Shown here: piece by piece, positions 6,942-13,763 of the stretch
Numbering within the stretch: the stretch's first letter is position 1
How the letters are laid out: each line of letters begins with the position of its first letter
From: Actinomycetes bacterium
Lineage (GTDB): Bacteria > Actinomycetota > Actinomycetes > S36-B12 > UBA10799
Direction of reading: 5' to 3'
Assembly: GCA_029779995.1 (NCBI GenBank)
Contig: JAKOZM010000441.1
Span: forward strand, 1-19,131
DNA: 19,131 nt
The notes under the pieces: generated by a model
Seen by the model: the letters and a program-made list of their open reading frames with translations, nothing else
Told to the model about the DNA's origin: nothing
Database searches by the model: none
Made by a program: the position numbers and the translations under genes

Positions 6942-7318
6942 CACCGCTCCCGTGACTTGCGCGCTGGCTGCGGGTCGGTGGACCAGCGGGCGCGCAGGTC
7001 CTCGATCGCCGACGAGCACAGGGTGATCGGGGTGAACGCGAGATCAGGGATCCCAGCGGTCAGCGCAGCGGCGGTGGCGGTCGTGCACACGCCCACCACG
7101 ACCCCGTGGCGGGTGATGACCCAGGTCTGGTCCGGCAGCTCCACGGGTGCGGCGTTGGTGGCGGTGAGCCATTCCTCGACCAGGAGCCGGAGCTCTTCGT
7201 AGTAGTGCTGGTAGGGGCCGTGGTCGATGGCCTCGAGTGGGGTGTCGTCGATCGCGGTGAGCATCGCCGTGGTGCGCTGGTGCAGGTCCTCCAGGGCGGG
7301 ATGGTCGAGCGGTGTCAT
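6941..7318 (-). CDS. Hypothetical protein of the transposition operon
   Basis: 125 aa, beginning MTPLDHPALEDLHQRTTAML. The ATG at 7316-7318 overlaps the stop of the upstream tniQ gene (ATGA), and its own stop overlaps the WhiB-like start by one base. The frame continues open further upstream over the tniQ gene, but that is a shadow. The first 55 residues look helical and acidic; the middle (LPDQTWVITRHGVVVGVCTT) suggests two beta strands; the last 15 are basic. No family is recognised. Tight coupling on both sides argues that it is expressed with TnsABC-TniQ and matters to transposition or its control. Confidence 0.65.
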   Translation of the reverse strand: MTPLDHPALEDLHQRTTAMLTAIDDTPLEAIDHGPYQHYYEELRLLVEEWLTATNAAPVELPDQTWVITRHGVVVGVCTTATAAALTAGIPDLAFTPITLCSSAIEDLRARWSTDPQPARKSRER

Positions 7319-8841
7319 CCGTATCTCCTTGTGATGGCGGCCCAGGTGGCGTGGGTGGTGTGGATGGTGATGACGTCGGCGTCGGCGAGCAGCTGCTGCC
7401 CGGACTCGGCGAGGACGAGGCGGGTCTCGGGGTCGATCGCGGCGTCGAAGGCGCGCACGTTTCGGTCGGCGATGAACGGGCGCGGGCTGGTGAACGCCGG
7501 CCCGTGCGTGAGCCGCGTCCAGATCCACGTCAACGCCAGTTCGCGTCCGGGGTGGCCGTCGATGTCGGGTAGCCGGTCGGCGGCGAGGGGCAGCCGCGGG
7601 AGGCGGGTGAGTGGTCGCAGCGTGTCGCGGCGGCGCTGGTAGCCGACCAGCCCGGCGTCGACGAGAGCGTCGATGGCGTCGGTGAGGCGGGCGGCGTCGA
7701 GGTCGTGGATGCCGCGGCCGAGGCGTATGCCGTCCAGCAGCAGGCTGGTGTCGGTGTCGGTGGTGCCGAAGGCGTGACAGGCGTGGCTTGAGGAGGTCGG
7801 TCCGTCGTGGATGTGGGTGAGGAGCATGTGCAGAGCGATCGCGGAATGCCAGCGGGTGCGCCACACGGACGAGTCGGGTAGGCCGTCCTCGCCGGGCGCG
7901 GGCAACAGCGCGGGGACGTGGTCGGGGTGTATGCCGTGCCGCCTCACCTGGTGGCCCAGCTGGGTGATGAGCCACTGGAGGCGGCGGGCGTCGTCGCGGT
8001 TGAAGCCGGCCAGGATCGGCGCGGTCTTCGGTGGCGATGGTGGCCGTATCGGCAGGTACTTCCGGGCATTGGGCACATGTTTCGGCGGGACAGCAAGGGT
8101 GCGCCCGCGGCGGCGACGTTGCGCACCTTCGCGGAGCAGGCGGTCCCGGTGGTAGCCCGAGTGCAGGGCGGGTGCGGCCGCCGACAGGATGACGGCCACT
8201 GTTCCTGGGTCCGGGGTGGGGAAGCAGCCCCATTGGCGGGCCGCCGCCACGTCGAGGGCCGGAAGTCCGCTGGGGCGGTCGGGCCACTGGTCATCGATGG
8301 TCTGAGCCACGACGGCGCACACCCGGCGCAAGGCACCGAGCCGGAGACGGGCCGACTGATGGCCGACCGACGCCTCAGCCAGCGACCTGAGTTCGCCGAC
8401 CAGGTCCACCAGCCGCGGCGACGGCACAATTGCCGGCTCGGCCAGAGACCCGGCCGGGACCAACAGCAGATGGCAGTTACGGCATGCGGGCGAGAGGGCG
8501 GTCTGCCAGAGCAGCTCTCGTCGACCGGTCAGGGCAGTGCAACGCGGGCACACCCACTCGACGCTGAAGTGCAGCCGCCAGCCGCCCCGGTGCGTGGGAC
8601 CCCGCCCGCGGACGGTCGGCGGGTAGCGGTCCATCGTCATCCGGGCCGCGGCTGCGGGGTCGAGGCCGGCGAGGGCTGCGACGGTGTGCAGTTCGTCAGT
8701 TGGGACGTCGATGTCGCGGCGGTGACGGTCGATGGCCATGCCCCGGGGGAGTCCGTTGGCGTCGGCCAGGCGCACGGCATACGCCGTCAACGGCTCCCCG
8801 GGGAGTGGTTCAGGGCGGACGGGCCAGGCTGCAAGGGTCAT
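7315..8841 (-). CDS. tniQ: TniQ/TnsD-family target-selection protein (first copy)
   Basis: 508 aa, close to Tn7 TnsD in length. It opens with the TniQ signature PLPGEPLTAYAVRLADANGL, then C98xxC101 and C120xxC123, the usual zinc-finger pair. The remainder is helical and Arg-rich, consistent with DNA recognition. TnsD-type proteins bind a specific chromosomal sequence and hand it to the TnsC ATPase, giving orientation-specific insertion nearby. Its ATG overlaps the tnsC stop (ATGA), the normal gene order for a Tn7-like core. Being directly behind tnsC, it is the best candidate for the main attachment-site reader, but that is inference. Confidence 0.8.
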   Translation of the reverse strand: MTLAAWPVRPEPLPGEPLTAYAVRLADANGLPRGMAIDRHRRDIDVPTDELHTVAALAGLDPAAAARMTMDRYPPTVRGRGPTHRGGWRLHFSVEWVCPRCTALTGRRELLWQTALSPACRNCHLLLVPAGSLAEPAIVPSPRLVDLVGELRSLAEASVGHQSARLRLGALRRVCAVVAQTIDDQWPDRPSGLPALDVAAARQWGCFPTPDPGTVAVILSAAAPALHSGYHRDRLLREGAQRRRRGRTLAVPPKHVPNARKYLPIRPPSPPKTAPILAGFNRDDARRLQWLITQLGHQVRRHGIHPDHVPALLPAPGEDGLPDSSVWRTRWHSAIALHMLLTHIHDGPTSSSHACHAFGTTDTDTSLLLDGIRLGRGIHDLDAARLTDAIDALVDAGLVGYQRRRDTLRPLTRLPRLPLAADRLPDIDGHPGRELALTWIWTRLTHGPAFTSPRPFIADRNVRAFDAAIDPETRLVLAESGQQLLADADVITIHTTHATWAAITRRYG

Positions 8842-9911
8842 GACACGGTCGCCTTGACGCGCCGGCGGCGTGAGGGCGGTGTGGGTGGTTGACGAAGCTC
8901 AGCCTCTCCGGCCATGGCTCGAGCCGACAGCGGGATGCTGTCGAGGTGACCGGTGGTGATGGTCTCGGATCCGTCGTCGAAGGCGGCGAGGAGGGCTTCG
9001 GTGAGGAGCAGTGCGGTGTCGCCGACGTAGCCCTGGGTTCGGCGCCAGATGTGGCCGGCATGTTGCACGCTGAAGATGCCGGCGGGTGCGCAGTCGAAGT
9101 AGGGCAGCAGGACGGCTTCGGCGTCTTTGAGGAAGCGTTGCCATGTGCGGCGATCATCCTCGGTAGCCACGGGGTAGGCGCCGAGGGTGAGACGTTCGAG
9201 GCGCGAGTTGATCTGCGGGTCGAGGTAGAGCGGGGACTCGTGCAGGTCGGCGCCGACCAGGATCATCGTGCCGCCGAGCTCGCCAAGCTCGGTGTTGAGG
9301 TACTTGAGGAAGTCGAGCATGTCCCGGCTGTCCTTGTTGGACACGTCGAGGAAGTGGCTGTCGTCGATGATGAGCAGCCGGACGCCGTGTTGCCGGAAGG
9401 CGTGGATGACGCGGGTCGTGGTGACCCGGACGAGACCTTCGCTGGGGTAGCCCATGGTGAGCAGCAAGGTGGCCAGCACGTCGCGGATCTTCGAGGCCGC
9501 TCGCAGGGTGATGTAGACCTGCGGGATCCAGTCGGCGGTGACGCCGGGTTCGGGGTTCCACGTCGGGCGGGGATCTGCGCAGGCGGGGCCCAGGAGATCT
9601 CGGTATGCCGCTTGGGCCCAGTCCTTGACGAACGTGGACTTGCCGACGGCGAAGGAGTCGCTGACCGAACCGATGGCCTTGGCGCCCGGTGGGCGTAGGC
9701 GGTTGCGGTCGACAAGTCGGGTCAGTTGGTGCTCCGTGCGCTGGGCGAGAACGGAGGGGAGCACCAGACCGGTGAGCCCATTGGTCAGTTCGTCCCAGTA
9801 CGTGTCCTGGGCTACCTCGGACATGGTGTCGAAGGTGTCGACCGGGATGGGGGTGGGTAGAGACTTGAGTGGGGTGGTGGCTTGCTGGTGCCACAGGCGA
9901 GCGTCCATCAC
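8838..9911 (-). CDS. tnsC: TnsC/TniB-like AAA+ ATPase, transposition regulator
   Basis: 357 aa. The Walker A region is SDSFAVGKST around K91; the first glycine of GxxxxGK is replaced by Asp (D86). Walker B is LLIIDDSHF (179-187), with D183-D184 in place of the commoner DE. MILVGADLH (216-224) fits sensor 1. TnsC polymerises on target DNA with ATP, receives the site from TniQ/TnsD and activates the TnsA-TnsB transposase. The start is either GTG at 9911, overlapping the tnsB stop as GTGA, or the ATG right after it at 9908. The C-terminus is basic (SRRRRVKATVS). It lies in the usual position between tnsB and tniQ. Confidence 0.85.
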   Translation of the reverse strand: MMDARLWHQQATTPLKSLPTPIPVDTFDTMSEVAQDTYWDELTNGLTGLVLPSVLAQRTEHQLTRLVDRNRLRPPGAKAIGSVSDSFAVGKSTFVKDWAQAAYRDLLGPACADPRPTWNPEPGVTADWIPQVYITLRAASKIRDVLATLLLTMGYPSEGLVRVTTTRVIHAFRQHGVRLLIIDDSHFLDVSNKDSRDMLDFLKYLNTELGELGGTMILVGADLHESPLYLDPQINSRLERLTLGAYPVATEDDRRTWQRFLKDAEAVLLPYFDCAPAGIFSVQHAGHIWRRTQGYVGDTALLLTEALLAAFDDGSETITTGHLDSIPLSARAMAGEAELRQPPTPPSRRRRVKATVS

Positions 9912-12118
9912 TGTGCCTCTGCGTCGTAGTCCGGGAAGGGCGCGTCGTAGTCGATGACCAAGGGCTCGGCGTCGCCAGTCGCATCGCGGTCGTCGCCGGC
10001 CGTCGCGGCCCGCTGGCGCAGGGGGCGTACCACATTCGCCTGCTCGTCGACGAGTTCGCGGGCGGCTTCGGCCTCGGCGTAGTCGATCTGGGCCTGGTCA
10101 TGCCGCACGGCGGCGCGGATCAGCTTGGCGCGCCATTCCTCGTCAGTGGGAGCGGTGGTGAGTTCGGTGATCGCGGTGATGATCTCGCGGGCGACGTTGC
10201 GGCGGGAGACCACGCCGTTGCCGCCGCGGTCTCTGATGAGCTTGCGGGCGGCGTCTACGACGACGTCGGTCAGTGGTGCATCGATGAGGTGGGCGTCGCG
10301 CCACTCGAGCTCGTAGATTCGGTCGTCCAGCCGGCTGCGGTGCCAGATCCGGGTGCGGTCTCGCGGGTCGTAGAGGAAGGGGACCTTGGCGTCCTTGGCG
10401 CGGTAGGTGCCGGGTCGGACGCCGCGGATCTCGTCGAGGATGTCGCCGTCGTAGGTCAGGCCGCGGAACTCGATGCCCCCGTTGCCGGGCGTCAGCCACT
10501 TCTCGGGCAGGAGGCTGAAAATGAGGTCGGGGTGTTGGGGGACGAGCAACCGGCCGGTGATGTTCATGAGCATGTCGTGTCGCTCGATCGGGGTGAAGTT
10601 GCCGTCCTCGACGCCGGGGATCTTCACGCCTTCGTGTCGATCGCGGTGATACGAGACGCCGACAAAGCGGTGCAAGTGCTGCTGCAACTCACGCCACGAG
10701 CCGAGCGGCTCGAATCCCACCCAACCCACGTACCGTCCCCGTTCATAGACGGCGCGGCCTTTGAAGCCGGCGCCGTTCCGGAAGGACTGGTATGCCGCCT
10801 GAAGACGGTCGTGCCACCGCTCCACAATGTTGTTGTCCACGGGGCGCCCGGGTCGGCTCGGCATGAAGTCGACGCTCCAGTCGCGGAGCAAGGCCAGGAC
10901 AGGTTCGCTGAGGAAGATCTTGCCGTTGTCGGCGCGCAACGAGACGAAGGCGATGCCGGGCTTGACGTGGCGGCCCTGCACTTCGCGGCTGGTGCGGACG
11001 CGGCTGGCGTGCGCGGTGATGGGGTTGTCGCCGAAGTCGAGGCTGGCCGGGATGCCGCACCAGCGGAAGTCGTCGATCGTGGTGCCTTCGACGACCATGG
11101 AGAAGGGCCGGATCGCGTCATACAGCGCGAGGGCGACCTCGAGGGAGTTCGCGGACTGAGGCACCACTCGGCATGCGACGACGACCCGGGTGGGGATCGA
11201 GATGATCGTGATGATCTCGACCGAGTAGACGCGCTCGTACACGTCGTCCCAGACCAGATTGTCGCAGCGCGTGACGTCGACGGCGAAGTGCCCAGGGTGC
11301 GTCGCGGGGTAGTTGGAGCGGGCGGCGTTCTTCCGGATCGAGGCGGTCTTGTGCTGCTTGGTGGTCCGACCGAGCGCAGCGAAGCGGGTTGACAGGTACT
11401 GCTGGGTGATCCGCTGGGGGAGGTCGATGTCATCGATCCCCTCTTGCTTGAGCCGGACCAGGATGCGTCGCTCGATCTCGACCAGGCTGACCTTGCTCTT
11501 GGTGCCGTCGAATGCTGCGAGCTCCTCATCGACCATCCGCACGAATCGCGGGTCGATGACCTCGAAGCCCTGCCGTCCCTTGGTCTTGCGCCCGTCGACC
11601 AGCCCACGGAGGCCGTCGCGCTGCCACGCCTTGATCCAGCCACGGATTGTGTTCGGGGACACGCCGTTCTTGACGATCTCCCCAGCGAGCACCCGACGGA
11701 CTCTCGTCCGGTCGACGCCGTACTCGAAGGTCAACTGCCGTGACATCGCCTCGATGCGCTTGGTGAGGCTGACACCGAATCCTTCCCCGAACGGGTAAAA
11801 CGGTTCGCCTTCACGGGCCATGAGCGGGTGACCGTCTCGGTAAGCAGTGAGCACCTCGAACACGACCTCGAGCTTGAGTCGCACCTCTGCCTTGATCTCA
11901 GGCGAGAGGCTGTTCCACCAGGGCTGGATCGACAGATGGATGGCGTCGAGGCCGTCCTCGCCGATGCCGGTCACCGTCAGCTGGTCGGCGCGGACGAAGT
12001 GGTTTTCGCCCAATGCGTCCTTGACGGTCACGCCGTGTCGGCCAACCTCGACGACGACGGCAGGACCGAACGACATCAGCACCCGAGCGCCCTCGAACAA
12101 CTCAACGGCCTTCCTCAC
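9908..12118 (-). CDS. tnsB: TnsB-like DDE transposase (rve core, Mu-type C-terminal domain)
   Basis: 736 aa. Residues about 110-250 contain helix-turn-helix modules (VSPNTIRGWIKAWQRDGL). The retroviral-integrase-fold core has D281 (FAVDVT), D397 (LRADNGK) and E433 (NNIVERW), which is DDE with 35 residues between the last two. A Mu-type beta-barrel domain follows (LYDPRDRTRIWHRS). TnsB binds the transposon ends and makes the 3' strand cuts and joins them to target DNA. The C-terminal tail is acidic (DYDAPFPDYDAEAQ); in Tn7-like systems the TnsB tail contacts TnsC. The GTG start at 12118 overlaps the tnsA stop (GTGA), and the stop overlaps tnsC. Confidence 0.9.
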   Translation of the reverse strand: MRKAVELFEGARVLMSFGPAVVVEVGRHGVTVKDALGENHFVRADQLTVTGIGEDGLDAIHLSIQPWWNSLSPEIKAEVRLKLEVVFEVLTAYRDGHPLMAREGEPFYPFGEGFGVSLTKRIEAMSRQLTFEYGVDRTRVRRVLAGEIVKNGVSPNTIRGWIKAWQRDGLRGLVDGRKTKGRQGFEVIDPRFVRMVDEELAAFDGTKSKVSLVEIERRILVRLKQEGIDDIDLPQRITQQYLSTRFAALGRTTKQHKTASIRKNAARSNYPATHPGHFAVDVTRCDNLVWDDVYERVYSVEIITIISIPTRVVVACRVVPQSANSLEVALALYDAIRPFSMVVEGTTIDDFRWCGIPASLDFGDNPITAHASRVRTSREVQGRHVKPGIAFVSLRADNGKIFLSEPVLALLRDWSVDFMPSRPGRPVDNNIVERWHDRLQAAYQSFRNGAGFKGRAVYERGRYVGWVGFEPLGSWRELQQHLHRFVGVSYHRDRHEGVKIPGVEDGNFTPIERHDMLMNITGRLLVPQHPDLIFSLLPEKWLTPGNGGIEFRGLTYDGDILDEIRGVRPGTYRAKDAKVPFLYDPRDRTRIWHRSRLDDRIYELEWRDAHLIDAPLTDVVVDAARKLIRDRGGNGVVSRRNVAREIITAITELTTAPTDEEWRAKLIRAAVRHDQAQIDYAEAEAARELVDEQANVVRPLRQRAATAGDDRDATGDAEPLVIDYDAPFPDYDAEAQ

Positions 12119-12972
12119 AACGACACCGCCGCCACGTCGTGGATGACAATTCGGGTCTTACGCTTCAGGGGACGGTCGAGATCGCATTCGATCTGTCGGC
12201 TCCAGATGCCGTGCCACATAGCCGAGATCACGTGCCCGCCGCCGGTGTCCAGCCCCAAGACGTCGCCGATCGTCCCGTCGCCTTCGAGGTACTCGCGGAT
12301 CAGCCGTAGCGAACCGGCATACCAGGGCATCGGTCGTCGATAGGCATGAATCCACATGAGATTGACGCGCCGCACGCGCGACCAACCCGAGAAGACCTCA
12401 TGCTCCCAGCCGACCTCGGCACATGCCTCCTTCGTGAGTCGGACCTTGAGCGTGAAGTCGTCATCCTGTCGGCTGGCAGGTCGGGCATCCCACAGTCGGA
12501 TCGTCCCGTCGTCATAACGGACCAAGAGGTCGGGCGTGTGCTCGAGCCGGCGCCCGCGCCGCTTCGCCGAGAGGCGAAGCAAGCACGGCTGAGCGACCAG
12601 CCAGTTTACGTCCGGACGGCGGTCGAGCTCTCGGACCAGGTCGTGCTCAAGCCCCGACTCCAGGCGCAAATGGGTCCCCGTCGTCACGCAGAAGGCGAAC
12701 ACCGGGATGTGCCCCGACCGCGCCTTCACCTTCGGTGTCCGGGTTCTACGGAGCTGGGTGACATCGGGGCGCTCCCCCCAGGGCCACATCGCGAGATCGG
12801 CCCCGACGTCGAAGAGCCACTCAACTCCCAGATCCGGAGCCAGCACCACAGGGGCTGGCCGCTTACGGGCATGCGAAATAGACTCGTCCACGCGACGGCA
12901 CCTTCGTTTCTGTCCAAGATTCATCGGGACCGTCGCCGAGGGCGTGCCAGGTGCGAACTGGTGCGCCCTCAC
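12115..12972 (-). CDS. tnsA: TnsA-like endonuclease (5' strand cleavage)
   Basis: Up to 285 aa. The central region has the TnsA layout: acidic helix RLESGLEHDLVREL (E105/E109), VAQP, HTPDLLV with D148, and the strand IRLWDARPASR, where D162-x-R164 takes the place of the catalytic Q/D-x-K. TnsA is a restriction-enzyme-like nuclease that cuts the 5' strands so that Tn7 moves by cut-and-paste; Arg for Lys at the last position is worth noting. The start is GTG at 12972, or alternatively ATG at 12924, which would remove 16 residues; neither has a strong ribosome binding site. It is the first gene of the operon and is divergent from the zinc-finger gene. Confidence 0.8.
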   Translation of the reverse strand: MRAHQFAPGTPSATVPMNLGQKRRCRRVDESISHARKRPAPVVLAPDLGVEWLFDVGADLAMWPWGERPDVTQLRRTRTPKVKARSGHIPVFAFCVTTGTHLRLESGLEHDLVRELDRRPDVNWLVAQPCLLRLSAKRRGRRLEHTPDLLVRYDDGTIRLWDARPASRQDDDFTLKVRLTKEACAEVGWEHEVFSGWSRVRRVNLMWIHAYRRPMPWYAGSLRLIREYLEGDGTIGDVLGLDTGGGHVISAMWHGIWSRQIECDLDRPLKRKTRIVIHDVAAVSL

Positions 12973-13011
12973 TTGCGCGTGAGCGCCGCCCTCGTCTACG
13001 GCTCCGCCATC

Positions 13012-13040
13012 AACGTACTCGCCACACCGGATTTGGGCAA
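13012..13040 (-). promoter_or_regulatory. Candidate promoter for the tnsA operon
   Basis: On the minus strand, TTGCCC (-35-like) and TACGTT (-10-like) are separated by 17 bp. Transcription would start near 13005, just upstream of the GTG at 12972. Support is by motif only. Confidence 0.3.
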
Positions 13041-13128
13041 CATTTTCCGCAGGGTTTCGACAGACTCTATGGGTTCAGCCGCGCTCTCCCGGGATCAGGG
13101 GACTTGCTGCGACCCGTCAACCATGTCT

Positions 13129-13190
13129 CCTGACCAGCGCCCGAGAGCCAGCCTGGAAGGTACCCTCAGCGACCGTCTTCGCTGGTCAGG
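13129..13190. promoter_or_regulatory. Perfect 11-bp inverted repeat, possible operator pair
   Basis: CCTGACCAGCG (13129-13139) and CGCTGGTCAGG (13180-13190) are exact reverse complements, with 40 bp between them. They lie between the divergent tnsA and zinc-finger genes. The right arm overlaps a possible -35 (TTCGCT, 13178-13183) placed 18 bp from TATCTA (13202-13207). Binding of one regulator to both arms, with looping, would be a natural reading. Confidence 0.5.
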
Positions 13191-13199
13191 CCTACAGAC

Positions 13200-13242
13200 C
13201 TTATCTATGCACGGCCCTCTTGGATACCCTTGCATGGATAAG
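13200..13242. promoter_or_regulatory. 12-bp inverted repeat just upstream of the zinc-finger gene
   Basis: CTTATCTATGCA (13200-13211) and TGCATGGATAAG (13231-13242) pair at 11 of 12 positions across a 19-bp spacer. The right arm ends 4 bp before the GAGGAGG ribosome binding site, and the left arm overlaps a possible -10 (TATCTA). It may be an operator or, if transcribed, a leader stem-loop near the ribosome binding site. Confidence 0.5.
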
Positions 13243-13259
13243 ACACGAGGAGGCTACAG

Positions 13260-13685
13260 TTGGCGCTGCAAGCAAGCCACGCGTCTGACCAGCGCAACCC
13301 GGACAGGGCAGTTGCCGTGCCGTTGACCCTTCAGTCGGCTCTCGCTAGGGAGCCGGAGGCAGCCACCGAGCGAATCCTTGAGATCGCCGAGGGGCTGTCT
13401 GACTTGCCCAAAGGCCCCTACCCCTGCCTGAATCCCAAGTGCCGCAAGAACTGCGCCTATCCCGAGCGGGGAGGACAGGGTCACCGCCCTCAGCGCTTCT
13501 GTTCGCGAGAGTGCCGTCTCAAGTTCGAGCGCGCACGCGCGCGCTTGGTTTGGGAGGTCGACCGCCTCAAGGAACTAGAGGATGGACCTCTCACGACTCG
13601 ACAGAAGGTCACCCTAAACCGGGAGATCAGTCGTCGCCAGTGGGCTCTCGACCGCTATCCGGCCTTGGGAGCGGCCGGTGAGTGA
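13260..13685 (+). CDS. Small zinc-finger protein, probable core gene of this transposon family
   Basis: 141 aa, starting with TTG at 13260, six bases after a near-perfect GAGGAGG. The middle carries CLNPKCRKNC followed about 20 residues later by RFCSRECRLKF, a compact Cys cluster likely to bind zinc. It is followed by a basic helical stretch (RARARLVWEVDRLKEL) and a conserved tail, SRRQWALDRYPAL. The same tail is found at 3-95 next to the other element's right end, so the gene travels with the family. It diverges from tnsA and is preceded by two inverted repeats. A DNA-binding regulator of the divergent promoters or an accessory transposition factor are both possible; I know no named family. 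It may be cotranscribed with the STAND gene 78 bp downstream. Confidence 0.7.
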   Translation: MALQASHASDQRNPDRAVAVPLTLQSALAREPEAATERILEIAEGLSDLPKGPYPCLNPKCRKNCAYPERGGQGHRPQRFCSRECRLKFERARARLVWEVDRLKELEDGPLTTRQKVTLNREISRRQWALDRYPALGAAGE

Positions 13686-13763
13686 TGCTGCCCAGGGAGT
13701 CGGCGATCGTCGCGGCTCTCTACTCCACGGGGACGCAGTCTGTGACAGGACGGGCATCGCCAG

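Larger units (their letters stand above)
12973..13259. promoter_or_regulatory. Divergent control region between tnsA and the zinc-finger gene
   Basis: This 287-bp region has no convincing gene. On the minus strand, TTGCCC (13035-13040) and TACGTT (13012-13017) are 17 bp apart and could be the tnsA operon promoter. Two inverted-repeat pairs (13129-13190 and 13200-13242) lie on the zinc-finger side. GAGGAGG at 13247-13253 is the ribosome binding site of that gene. The layout suggests that transposase expression and the zinc-finger gene are controlled together. Confidence 0.5.

Noticed and set aside
6942..7019. Longer WhiB-like protein starting at 7019
   Set aside because: The extension overlaps the 125-aa gene, lacks WhiB similarity and breaks the TGATG coupling that supports the start at 6941.
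6941..8287. A 448-codon minus-strand frame
   Set aside because: Only its last 125 codons (from 7318) are credible. The upstream part is Arg/Pro/His-rich and overlaps the first tniQ gene in another frame.
9869..11392. A 507-codon open frame on the plus strand
   Set aside because: It lies antisense to tnsB and tnsC, which have clear catalytic motifs. It is low-complexity Val/Asp/Gly/Ala translation of GC-rich antisense sequence.
12346..13326. A 326-codon plus-strand frame
   Set aside because: It is antisense to tnsA and runs into the intergenic control region; it has no domain and conflicts with the well-supported start at 13260.
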